From Oscillospiraceae bacterium (GTDB taxonomy: Bacteria; Bacillota; Clostridia; Oscillospirales; Oscillospiraceae): DNA of 64,000 nucleotides. Positions 1 to 7,267 of this stretch are shown here, piece by piece. The DNA lies in contig JAFUNI010000013.1 in assembly GCA_017482385.1 (NCBI GenBank), forward strand, positions 1 through 64,000. The letters run 5' to 3'. The position numbers and the translations under genes were made by a program. A model generated the notes under the pieces. The model saw only the letters and a program-made list of their open reading frames with translations. It had not been told where the DNA came from and searched no databases. The first letter of the stretch is position 1. The number at the start of each line of letters is the position of its first letter.

Positions 1-185
1 CGGCAGGTAAAGCGCTCATCTGAATCCGGAAAGCGAAACTCCTGAACTTGAGTGAGCTTGTGGATCAGGTCTTTGTAGGACCGGACGGAGCCTAAGAGTC
101 TCAGTGCGGACATTGGGTATTCCCCCACGAAGGGCAGTATTGAAAGCAGGGTGTGGACATGACTGCCCGGTCTGATCGTGATCAT
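1..185 (-). CDS. Mobile-element protein, 3' end cut by window edge
   Basis: The frame starts at ATG 185 and stays open to base 1, giving 61 codons that begin MITIRPGSHVHTLLSILPF. A GGAGG sits 6 bases upstream of the ATG, so the start is well supported. I do not recognise a catalytic motif in the visible part. It lies downstream of two other minus-strand genes that look like cargo of an integrative element, so I infer an element-borne gene. An 11-codon open frame (189-221) ends three bases before this start and its last codons contain the ribosome binding site, which would allow translational coupling. Confidence 0.6.
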   Translation of the reverse strand, partial: MITIRPGSHVHTLLSILPFVGEYPMSALRLLGSVRSYKDLIHKLTQVQEFRFPDSDERFTC

Positions 186-188
186 TTT

Positions 189-221
189 CTACCTCCGTAG
201 TAATCGTTTGTATTTAGGCAC
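189..221 (-). other. Possible 10-residue leader peptide, VPKYKRLLRR
   Basis: A GTG at 219-221 has an AGGAGG about 9 bases upstream and opens a frame of ten codons ending in TAG. Its last two sense codons, CGG AGG, are the Shine-Dalgarno of the following gene. This is what a translationally coupled leader would look like, but so short a frame can arise by chance. Confidence 0.25.
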
Positions 222-340
222 TGAGACTCACCTCCTGGCCTAAATTCAGTGCTGAATGGGTGCGTAAAAAGTGTTGCGGCGCAAGGGTTTTTCGGTTTTC
301 TATTTATACGTCAGTGCATCATACGTAAAAACGCTCGGAT

Positions 341-1027
341 TTACGGTTCTTTTTCAATTTTTTCCGATATTTTTTCGTTATTTGGCTTCCGTATGTTTTT
401 CTCCTGGGAAAGCCATATACCAAACTCATTTCGGGGAACGATAAACACCTCTGTGGATTCTTCATCGCCAATCATGCTGCAGTAGTAATGCCGGCACTCA
501 AAGGGGGTATCGTCCACCAGAAAGAACATGGCCACGGCATCCACCACGGTGTTCAGTTCGATGTTGTCATGGTCCCGATATTCCCGTTCCGGACGGTTGC
601 GATCATAAATATGCCGGAAGATCATCACACAGTTCCGGTAACGGATGGGTGGTCTTTCCCGGGCAAAGACTGCTAAAGCCGGGTACAGAAATCCACGCAG
701 ATAGGTGCGGGGAGATTTCTCTTTCCGGGGCAGCAGGATGGGCATACGCAGATAAAACCAGCCCTCTTCTGTGAGCCTGATATCTACCGGAACGGACTCA
801 GAGATCGCCTCCTGAACCATCCTTTCAGCCTGTGGATGACCGGCATGGGCAGGTAAAGCTCTGGTCTTCAGGGCGACACCTTCTGAGATCTTTGCTGCGG
901 TAACAGACAGCTGTAGGGCAGTTTCCAGATCCCGGCTCTCACTAATGGTGCGCAACAGCTTCAAAAGCTTCTCAGTCTCCCGGATGGTGCTATCCAGTTG
1001 CAAACGAAAATACGATTTCTCCGCCAT
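341..1027 (-). CDS. Conserved mobile-element protein, possibly DUF6100-like
   Basis: This 228-residue protein starts at ATG 1027 with GGAGG 7 bases upstream. It is soluble, has no signal peptide, and begins with a helical, leucine-rich segment (about residues 5-50). A mixed alpha/beta region follows that contains many aromatic and charged residues, and the tail is very lysine/glutamate-rich. From memory it resembles the DUF6100 proteins carried by integrative elements of Clostridia, but I cannot confirm this without a search. It overlaps the end of the upstream gene by 38 bases, so the two are probably translated from one message. No enzymatic motif is visible. Confidence 0.7.
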   Translation of the reverse strand: MAEKSYFRLQLDSTIRETEKLLKLLRTISESRDLETALQLSVTAAKISEGVALKTRALPAHAGHPQAERMVQEAISESVPVDIRLTEEGWFYLRMPILLPRKEKSPRTYLRGFLYPALAVFARERPPIRYRNCVMIFRHIYDRNRPEREYRDHDNIELNTVVDAVAMFFLVDDTPFECRHYYCSMIGDEESTEVFIVPRNEFGIWLSQEKNIRKPNNEKISEKIEKEP

Positions 1028-2114
1028 ATTGATTCCTCCTATCTAAGTCAAAAAATCGATTAGGACCTGCAAACGGGTATTCTATCCCCGTATCAAAACT
1101 GGGTACTCTCTTATAATTACCTACCCAGGCATAAATACAGTTCCTACAATGTTTACAGTTCCTACAAGAGAAAATTACACGCGCGTTATATAGGGCAGAA
1201 AGTGCAACGCTAACTCCAGACTCATTCTGAACAGGCACAGTTTCCCCATACTGGTTTTGTTCACGCTCCTCCAGTGCTGTGATAACACGACGGCTCTTCC
1301 ACGCGGTGTAGCGATTGCCCTTTTCATTACGAGTACCCTCGGTATGCGTATTTTTGGCACAAATGCGTATTTCGCGGAAAATACGCATAACGGTTTCTTC
1401 CTCTGGCATCTTGATCTCATCACAAGTAGGATAAAACCGGCTGTAGATCACACAGCCATAGGAATTAGGCAAACGGTAGAGCTGGAAACAAGTCGCATAA
1501 TCTCTAAAGAAACGCCATACCTTGGTTTTCTCCCAGCCCCAGCGCTTACCCAAGGTCTCCAAAGTCAGCATAGAGCCATACTTGCCATACTGGACCACAG
1601 GCGAAAGGAAAGAAAATGCATTTCCATAATCACGGAACACAGTGTGACACCACAGATCCAACCAAGCATCTGCCACATCGAACTTGTAACCTTGTTCAGC
1701 AAGACGCTCGGTGATGTCTCTGGGCATGCAAAGAAACCCGTAACCGGGCGTGGCGTATACAGCGCCGTCCATGCATTCTTCACCTGTACATTCCATCACC
1801 CAATCGGTGATTTGGTAAGTTAGCAGCTTGGTCTCAGGATCCAGTGTATAGGTCAGGTATCCCAGTGCCTTCAGATGATCCAGTATCTGAAAGGCATTTG
1901 CGCGGCTTCTGACGCCAAGAATGGCTTTTACACCCACAATGCCACCTGCCCACATTCCGGGCTCTACAGGGTTCTTGTGGCCGCAGTAGGTGGCAATACC
2001 CTTGCGGAAGGCTGCGCTCTCAGCAAGCTTCAGCCAGTAACCCAGCCGTCCTTTTAAATCCGGCATCTCTTTCCGGGGTAATTTGACCCACTTGAACTTG
2101 CGTAAACATTTCAT
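990..2114 (-). CDS. Mobile-element protein with C-terminal Cys cluster
   Basis: A 374-residue protein with ATG at 2114 and AAAGGAG 8 bases upstream. The first half has a winged-helix flavour: the stretch around residues 75-110 reads like a replication or transfer accessory domain (ANAFQILDHLKALGYLTY). A second helix-rich segment lies near residues 180-215. Near residue 320 there is a tight cysteine cluster, CRNCKHCRNC, that could bind zinc or an iron-sulfur centre. It is the first gene of the minus-strand element operon and sits about 290 bases from the attachment site. I infer a DNA-binding function in the element, but the family is not recognised. Confidence 0.6.
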   Translation of the reverse strand: MKCLRKFKWVKLPRKEMPDLKGRLGYWLKLAESAAFRKGIATYCGHKNPVEPGMWAGGIVGVKAILGVRSRANAFQILDHLKALGYLTYTLDPETKLLTYQITDWVMECTGEECMDGAVYATPGYGFLCMPRDITERLAEQGYKFDVADAWLDLWCHTVFRDYGNAFSFLSPVVQYGKYGSMLTLETLGKRWGWEKTKVWRFFRDYATCFQLYRLPNSYGCVIYSRFYPTCDEIKMPEEETVMRIFREIRICAKNTHTEGTRNEKGNRYTAWKSRRVITALEEREQNQYGETVPVQNESGVSVALSALYNARVIFSCRNCKHCRNCIYAWVGNYKRVPSFDTGIEYPFAGPNRFFDLDRRNQYGGEIVFSFATG

Positions 2115-2145
2115 TGCATTTTCTCCTTTCGCGTGATATAAAAAT

Positions 2146-2174
2146 AGCAGCTCCTGTGATATACAAGAGCTGCT
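2146..2174. terminator. Hairpin upstream of the element operon
   Basis: An 8-base stem (AGCAGCTC paired with GAGCTGCT) with a 13-base loop lies between the first element gene and the attachment region. It could stop transcription entering from the attachment side. Only a short A/T run follows on each side, so termination is not certain. Confidence 0.4.
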
Positions 2175-2223
2175 TTATGAGGTCGCGTTTTGCATGTGGC
2201 GACGGTCGAGGATTTTATGTTTT

Positions 2224-2285
2224 TTGCTAACAATTTGCTAACAGGACTGTTCGAAACCATTTGGACTGGCTAATATCTGCTAACA
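2224..2285 (+). repeat. Three copies of TGCTAACA, candidate integrase arm sites
   Basis: TTGCTAACA occurs at 2224-2232 and 2235-2243, and CTGCTAACA at 2277-2285. A fourth TGCTAACA lies on the other side of the attachment repeats at 2687-2694. Short direct repeats flanking a tRNA-type core are typical arm-binding sites of tyrosine integrases. No integrase gene is in the window, so this is inference from position and repetition. Confidence 0.4.
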
Positions 2286-2371
2286 CGACCTGGATTAAAA
2301 TGTTTGGAATTTTCCCCGGGTTTTGGACTAAACCGCACCATTTGGAACGCTTATTATTAGAAAAACGAGAT

Positions 2372-2427
2372 AATCGTTTCTCCTAAGCGGAAGGTCGGGG
2401 GTACGAATCCCTTCTGGTGTGCCAAAA
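2372..2427 (+). mobile_element. Attachment site: 3' half of tRNA-Arg(CCU), inner copy
   Basis: The sequence from the anticodon loop (TCTCCTAAG) through the variable arm, T-arm and acceptor to CCA reads as the 3' part of a tRNA-Arg(CCU). There is no 5' half: the bases before it do not form the D-arm or acceptor partner, and the anticodon stem pairs badly. The T-loop carries TACGAAT where TTCGAAT is normal. This is the displaced 3' end expected where an integrative element has entered a tRNA gene. The intact tRNA should lie beyond the left edge of the window. Confidence 0.65.
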
Positions 2428-2466
2428 GCAGTGTGTTAATCTGTAAGATTAGCGCACTGCTTTTTA
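2428..2466 (+). terminator. Strong hairpin after the inner tRNA fragment
   Basis: A 15-base fully paired stem (2428-2442 with 2446-2460, including two G-U pairs) with a 3-base loop is followed by TTTTT. It begins directly after the tRNA CCA, as a native tRNA terminator would, and so was probably carried in with the tRNA 3' end of an earlier insertion. Confidence 0.8.
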
Positions 2467-2492
2467 TATATCAGGGATTCGGACAATCAAAT

Positions 2493-2557
2493 GCAACGCG
2501 GACGAGCGTTGCCGGCTCCAGCTGGATGGAGCCGAACCATTCTCTGCCAACGGCAGA
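2493..2557. repeat. Three back-to-back hairpins
   Basis: Three perfect short inverted repeats abut one another: GCAACGC/GCGTTGC (2493-2512), CGGCTCC/GGAGCCG (2513-2534) and TCTGCC/GGCAGA (2543-2557). They lie between the two tRNA-Arg 3' fragments, in a stretch with no plausible gene. They may be the remains of an element end, a recombination site, or a small structured RNA. This and the flanking attachment features account for the gene-free region 2115-2762. Confidence 0.5.
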
Positions 2558-2562
2558 AGCAA

Positions 2563-2587
2563 ACGAATCCCTTCTGGTGTGCCAAAA
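2563..2587 (+). mobile_element. Attachment site: tRNA-Arg 3' end, outer copy
   Basis: A 25-base exact repeat of 2403-2427 (ACGAATCCCTTCTGGTGTGC followed by CAAAA) occurs 160 bases further on. It covers the T-arm and acceptor end of the same tRNA. Two displaced copies of one tRNA end imply two successive integrations at the same gene. The hairpin that follows this outer copy is then the likely original chromosomal terminator. Confidence 0.65.
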
Positions 2588-2614
2588 AAGCATCGACTTC
2601 GTCGATGCTTTTTT
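2585..2614 (+). terminator. tRNA-Arg terminator, outer copy
   Basis: A 13-base stem (2585-2597 with 2601-2613), loop TTC, with A-rich and T-rich flanks, follows the outer tRNA fragment. It can work in both directions. Confidence 0.8.
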
Positions 2615-2762
2615 CAATAAAATTCGCCTTTTTGCGAGTGAAATATTACTCCGTAATATAAAACAGCTTCTCTATAGCTTTGTAAATGCTAACAGACAAA
2701 TTTTTCCATATTGCGTAGCAATATTTTATTAAATATGTTATAATATTTGCAGAGGTGATTAT

Positions 2763-3704
2763 ATGACTTATAAAGACCTAATGATAAAATCTTTAACAGA
2801 TTTATTGGAAGATGGTGAAACACTAATGCATCCCATCTATGGAACCTTGAATCAGGGTAACATCCAATTTTATGGATATTTTGGTTTTTCCCAAACTCAT
2901 TTGTTAATATCATTAGTCTCAGGGAAACGGATTACATATACCACTCGTATTCCTTTAGATATAAAGTCAATTAGGATCAATCAGACCGCAGTTCTCAAAC
3001 AGTTTGTAATCGATATAGCATTTAACGACGGAGCTCCTTGCCGTATTACTGCATCACCGAAGGTTTTAATGATTGACTCGCAAAAGGATAATTTACCACA
3101 ATTCTTAAATTATCTCAAAAGCAAATCTCCCGAAAATCAAAAAACAGAACTTAAAAATTCAAACGGTGAAAAAATTCGTTGGCAATACTTTAACACTTTC
3201 ATTTATATAATGCTTACTTTTTCTCCTATGCCGCTCGTAATGATTATCATTACGAGATTAAAAGAAAACAATCTTGACCTTACCGAAATGATTGAAGCTA
3301 TACCAACGGCTTTAATAATCTGGGGCGTGTTTCTTGTCCCATTTATTATTCTGTCACTACTCAATAGGTTTTTGTTCGGCAAAATCGTAGGTGTAGTTTG
3401 TGATGACGGTCTTATTTTAGAAAATGATTTTATATCGTGGAAACAAATTCAAAAAATAACTTTCAATCCCGGTATTTCTTCAAGATTTACAACAAATTAT
3501 ACATACGCCTCTTTACTCATTAAATCGGACAAAAAAACAGAATACACAATCGATATAATGCATTTTCCAATGTACGGATTAAGAAGAATAAAAAAATATA
3601 ACCCCAAGATAAGAATTGAATGGAGTAAGGATGGAATTTTCACGATTTTATTTATTGCGTTAATGCCAACCCTCGTTTCAATTATAATACCTTTGTTTAT
3701 GTAG
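2763..3704 (+). CDS. Membrane protein with N-terminal PH-like region, probable cargo gene
   Basis: This 313-residue protein starts at ATG 2763, with GAGGTG upstream and a TATAAT at about 2737. Residues 10-120 form a beta-rich region (MHPIYGTLNQ, FYGYFGFSQTHLLIS) that suggests a bacterial PH/GRAM-type fold; this is inference from pattern. Hydrophobic segments near residues 143-163, 180-203 and 291-312 predict three membrane spans, with a second small beta-rich region between the last two. The gene is markedly richer in A+T than its neighbours and lies directly outside the tRNA attachment repeats, both signs of horizontal transfer. No function can be assigned. Confidence 0.75.
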   Translation: MTYKDLMIKSLTDLLEDGETLMHPIYGTLNQGNIQFYGYFGFSQTHLLISLVSGKRITYTTRIPLDIKSIRINQTAVLKQFVIDIAFNDGAPCRITASPKVLMIDSQKDNLPQFLNYLKSKSPENQKTELKNSNGEKIRWQYFNTFIYIMLTFSPMPLVMIIITRLKENNLDLTEMIEAIPTALIIWGVFLVPFIILSLLNRFLFGKIVGVVCDDGLILENDFISWKQIQKITFNPGISSRFTTNYTYASLLIKSDKKTEYTIDIMHFPMYGLRRIKKYNPKIRIEWSKDGIFTILFIALMPTLVSIIIPLFM

Positions 3705-3759
3705 GTGTTCAAACACATGGGTAAAATCTTCAAAAAGACATCGAATTTGTACTACCCTT

Positions 3760-3797
3760 CCACAAATAGCCACCCCACAAGAGGTGGCTATTTGTGG
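3760..3797 (+). terminator. Perfect 15-base-pair hairpin
   Basis: The arms 3760-3774 and 3783-3797 pair completely around an 8-base loop, 55 bases after the membrane-protein gene. No T-run follows, so it may stabilise the message end or terminate weakly. Confidence 0.55.
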
Positions 3798-3876
3798 AAT
3801 CTTTGTTGACTTTTATGTGGGAAGAAACTATAATGGCCTTGGTAATATTTAACTACTTACATAGGAGGCAATAACT

Positions 3877-4986
3877 ATGATTGCAGAAATGCTTAAGCAG
3901 AGAAATCTGCCGGAATTCCGCAGCCGGGAAGAAATGATCGATATGCTGCTGAAGAACGAGTACGGCTACTTCCCCGACATTCCCTACGAGGTTTCCGTTT
4001 CCGAGCCTAAAAATCTATACGGCCGCTACTGTGACAGCACTGTTATGCACAGCAAAGTAGACATGACCATTACCACGCAGTTCGGCTCTCACACCTTCCC
4101 CATCCAGCGTGTGCTGCACAAGGAAGGCGTAAATCCTTTTGTCGTGTATTTGGGCTTTGGCTCCAACGTCCCCAGCAAAGGCTATCCCACTGAGGAAATC
4201 TCTGACAACGGATTCGATGTGCTGACTTTTAACTACAACGATGTGGCCACCGACAACGGTGATTTCACCAACGGTCTGCCCACAATCTTTATGCCCGAGG
4301 GCAGAAAGAATCCCACCGATTGTGGTAAGCTGATGTTCTGGGCATGGGCTGCCTGCCGGGTTTTGGAATACGCACTGACCATCCCCACCCTGGATCCCAA
4401 GTCCGCCAGTGTGATGGGTCACTCCCGTTTGGGCAAGACCGCACTGCTTGCCGGTATGCTGGATGAGCGTTTCCGCTTTGTTTTCTCTAACTGCTCCGGC
4501 GGTAGCGGCGCTGCTTTGTCCCGCGGCAACTCTGGTCTGCCCTATATGCAGGCCCTGCCCGAAAAGGAAAACATTTTTGATTACGAGCCGGAATGGAAGA
4601 CCGGTGAGACCATCCGTGATGTGCTGCTGCAGTTCCCCTTCTGGTTCTGTGAGAATTACAAGAAGTCCGCTCTCAAGTGCTACGGTGAGGACTTCGACCA
4701 GCACTATCTGCTGGCTACCATCTTCCCCCGTTATGTATACGTAGGTTCCGGCAATGCCGACTACTGGGCTGATCCCACCTCCGAGTTCCTGAGCGCCTGC
4801 GCCGTATCTGAGCTTTACGAAAAGAACGGCCTGCCCGGCATTAAGCACAAAGACAGACTGCCCGAGCCGGAGGAGTGCTACCACGAAGGTAGGGTTGGCT
4901 ACCACATGCACAAAGGCCCACACATTCATTCCCGTCACGACTGGCAGAAGTACATGGCCTATATCCGCAAGCATATGGATGACTAA
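3877..4986 (+). CDS. Alpha/beta-hydrolase, CE15 (glucuronoyl esterase)-like
   Basis: A 369-residue cytoplasmic-type protein (no signal peptide) starting at ATG 3877 behind AGGAGG. GHSRLGK at 181-187 is the nucleophile elbow; Ser183 is the likely nucleophile and matches the GxSRxGK form of CE15-like esterases. Alignment by eye with the paralogue at 13070-14167 keeps His343 and His349 near the C-terminus and Asp295/Glu303 in a YVYV...SEFLS block, so these are candidates for the other triad members. The family de-esterifies glucuronoyl links or acetyl groups of plant hemicellulose; lack of a signal suggests action on imported oligosaccharides. It is transcribed alone between two hairpins. Confidence 0.75.
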   Translation: MIAEMLKQRNLPEFRSREEMIDMLLKNEYGYFPDIPYEVSVSEPKNLYGRYCDSTVMHSKVDMTITTQFGSHTFPIQRVLHKEGVNPFVVYLGFGSNVPSKGYPTEEISDNGFDVLTFNYNDVATDNGDFTNGLPTIFMPEGRKNPTDCGKLMFWAWAACRVLEYALTIPTLDPKSASVMGHSRLGKTALLAGMLDERFRFVFSNCSGGSGAALSRGNSGLPYMQALPEKENIFDYEPEWKTGETIRDVLLQFPFWFCENYKKSALKCYGEDFDQHYLLATIFPRYVYVGSGNADYWADPTSEFLSACAVSELYEKNGLPGIKHKDRLPEPEECYHEGRVGYHMHKGPHIHSRHDWQKYMAYIRKHMDD

Positions 4987-4991
4987 TGGAA

Positions 4992-5025
4992 ACCCCGGAA
5001 TCCACAGGATTCCGGGGTGTTTTTT
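4992..5025. terminator. Bidirectional terminator between esterase and DprA-like gene
   Basis: ACCCCGGAATCC (4992-5003) pairs with GGATTCCGGGGT (5007-5018) around a 3-base loop, followed by a T-run. It lies between convergent genes. Confidence 0.9.
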
Positions 5026-5911
5026 ATAAGAAAGATTGGGTATCGGATTGGAGCTGAGCAATATTTGCAAGCTGAGAGATGTCGATCAACTTAGCGCCAA
5101 GGTGATGCAGTTCTATGGTTGCGCTGCTTCCGTCATCAAAGCAGAACACCGGACTCCAGTTCTTTTGCAAATTTTTGGCGGTGCCGTCCCAGGTGCCGCC
5201 TTTTTCCAAACCACATTGCGCCACAAAGGTTTTGATACCCAGGCAGTGGATCACCCGGTTGCGGCTCAAGGCCCGCTGGGCAGAAAATTCACCGTCAAAA
5301 ACATCCTCGCTCAAATAAAGAACATTCTCTTTTGCGCTGTGCTCTTCCAACGCGTCCGCCACCACGGAGATGACCTTGCCCCCTGCTTCCAGGCAGGCGT
5401 CCTGGGCGGCTTTGTCTGCGCCCCGGGCATTGCCGGATACAAGGGTCCATCCCTGTTTCGCCGCTTGGCGGCCAACCTCTTTGGCAAACTCCCGGTTGGC
5501 AGAGCGCAGCGCCCGGCTACCCACCAATGCAATGGCAGGCTCGCCCAGCAAATCCAAATCACCCTTTGCCCACAAAACACCAGGGCTGTCCAGCCCCAGG
5601 CGGTTACGCAGCACCACCGGGTAGCATTCTGTTGCCCGGGTTATAGGAACACAGTCGGCTCTCTTTGCTCTTTGGAGGTAGCGCTGCAAAAGCATCCCTT
5701 CCCCCAACAGCTCCACGATATGCGCCGCCATTTGATGTCCATAGCCTATGGCTATTAGGTCAGCCTCTGTCACATTCCGGGTTTCTTCTTTTCGTTCCAG
5801 CTGTTCAGATCTTGCAAACAGCTCCCGGAATTGCGCTACAGTGAGGGGTTTTCGGTCCGGATTTCCCAGTTTGGATGTGAGCAGCAGAAAGCCGTATTCC
5901 GCTCCGGTCAT
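5024..5911 (-). CDS. DprA/Smf-like DNA-processing protein
   Basis: A 295-residue protein starting at ATG 5911. Residues about 125-190 carry the Rossmann-type core typical of DprA/Smf (VGSRALRSANREF, then LVSGNARGADKAAQDACLEAGG), which in classical DprA binds single-stranded DNA and loads RecA. The first 100 residues could hold the N-terminal helical region. It is shorter than usual DprA, and the C-terminal third (SRNRVIHCLGIKTFVAQCGLEKGGTW) departs from the standard form, with no winged-helix tail. Its ATG directly adjoins the stop codon of the helicase gene, so the two are co-translated. It may be a divergent DprA paralogue rather than the competence protein. Confidence 0.75.
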   Translation of the reverse strand: MTGAEYGFLLLTSKLGNPDRKPLTVAQFRELFARSEQLERKEETRNVTEADLIAIGYGHQMAAHIVELLGEGMLLQRYLQRAKRADCVPITRATECYPVVLRNRLGLDSPGVLWAKGDLDLLGEPAIALVGSRALRSANREFAKEVGRQAAKQGWTLVSGNARGADKAAQDACLEAGGKVISVVADALEEHSAKENVLYLSEDVFDGEFSAQRALSRNRVIHCLGIKTFVAQCGLEKGGTWDGTAKNLQKNWSPVFCFDDGSSATIELHHLGAKLIDISQLANIAQLQSDTQSFL

Positions 5912-7102
5912 TTAACGGAACCTCCGCTTGGGCTGAGCCGCAGGCTTGATCTCTTCTTCGGACAAATTGCCTTCCCCATCCAACTGCATGGGGCGAATGG
6001 TATAGTTGGAGAATTTGGCGATCTCGTCTAACTTAGCCTTCTCCGGGAAGTTGCCGATAATGGACCAGGCAACGCCCTTGCGCTTTGCCCGACCAGTTCT
6101 GCCAATACGGTGGACATAGTACTCGTTTTCCTCCGGCACATCGAAGTTGATAACGCAATCCACATCGTCCACATCGATACCCCGTGAGGCTACATCCGTG
6201 GCGATCAAAATAGCAAGCTTGCCATCCCGGTAGCGCTGCATCGTCTTTTCCCGCTGGCTTTGGCGAATATCGCCATGGATGCAGTCACAATCCGCGCCGG
6301 CTCGCTGGAAGTCATCGGACAGTCGCTGGCACATATGCTTGGTATTGCAGAAGATCATAACCCGCTCATAGCCTTGGGTGCGGATCAGCCGCAGGGTGGT
6401 TTCGGCCTTTTCCAAAGGCGTAACGGTGATGGAATACTGGTCGATATCCGGCCGGTCTTCCTGCTTGGGCTGGACAGTGATCTCCACCTCGTCCCGCTGG
6501 TACATCCAGGAAACGGTCATAACCTCCTGGGAGATGGTAGCAGAGAACAGGCCCAAATTGCGGCGGTTCTTTACCTTCTCGATGATCCGGGTCACATCCT
6601 TGAAAAAGCCCATATCCAGCATCCGGTCTGCCTCGTCCAGCACCACAGTCTGGATCTTGTCAAAGCGGATATTCTTGCGGTTATAATGGTCCATCAAACG
6701 GCCGGGGGTAGCCACCACGATCTGAGGTTTCTTCTCCAACTGTTTGGCCTGGCCTACGATACCGGCACCGCCATAAAGCACCGCCACACGGATGCCCTGG
6801 TAATAGGTCAGCAAGCTCCGCAGCTCGTCACCGATTTGAATGCTCAGTTCCCGGGTGGGAGCCAAAATAAGGCCCTGGACATCTTCACATTCCGGGTCGA
6901 TATGTTCGATCATGGGAATGCCGAAGGCAAAAGTCTTACCTGTACCGGTGGGGGCTTTTGCAATCACATCCTTCCACTGCATAAATTCCGGAATGGCCTT
7001 GGCCTGGATGGTGGTGGGATAGCCGTAACCCTTTTTCTCCAGCGCCTTGCACATAGCCTCAGAAAGGCCCAATTCCCGGAAAGAAATCATTTTTTCGTCC
7101 AT
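5912..7102 (-). CDS. DEAD-box ATP-dependent RNA helicase
   Basis: A 396-residue helicase with the full motif set: Q-motif region (FRELGLSEAM to TTIQAKAIP), Walker A APTGTGKT at 50-57, PTRELSIQ at 82-89, DEAD at 156-159, SAT at 187-189, and HRIGRTGR in the second RecA domain. It unwinds short RNA duplexes in ribosome assembly or RNA decay. The C-terminal tail is short and ends in basic residues (KPAAQPKRRFR), which may contact RNA. It starts at ATG 7102 with AAAGGATG upstream. It heads a two-gene unit with the DprA-like gene. The family has several members per genome, so I give no gene symbol. Confidence 0.95.
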   Translation of the reverse strand: MDEKMISFRELGLSEAMCKALEKKGYGYPTTIQAKAIPEFMQWKDVIAKAPTGTGKTFAFGIPMIEHIDPECEDVQGLILAPTRELSIQIGDELRSLLTYYQGIRVAVLYGGAGIVGQAKQLEKKPQIVVATPGRLMDHYNRKNIRFDKIQTVVLDEADRMLDMGFFKDVTRIIEKVKNRRNLGLFSATISQEVMTVSWMYQRDEVEITVQPKQEDRPDIDQYSITVTPLEKAETTLRLIRTQGYERVMIFCNTKHMCQRLSDDFQRAGADCDCIHGDIRQSQREKTMQRYRDGKLAILIATDVASRGIDVDDVDCVINFDVPEENEYYVHRIGRTGRAKRKGVAWSIIGNFPEKAKLDEIAKFSNYTIRPMQLDGEGNLSEEEIKPAAQPKRRFR

Positions 7103-7267
7103 TTTTCTACATCCTTTATTCTTTGCTTTTTCTTATTTTAGCAGGTTTTTGAAGGATTTGCAACCTTGCAGGCGGCATCTTCCGTTTTTTAGTGGACAAA
7201 GTGCAAAAGATATGCTATATTTTAAGGTGATAATTTATATTCTGCCAGTGAAAAGGAATGTATAAAT

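Noticed and set aside
2372..2424. A complete tRNA-Arg gene
   Set aside because: The 5' half, D-arm and acceptor partner are missing and the anticodon stem does not pair; it is a displaced 3' fragment.
4015..5070. A 351-codon minus-strand frame
   Set aside because: It is antisense to the CE15-like esterase and crosses the terminator at 4992-5018.
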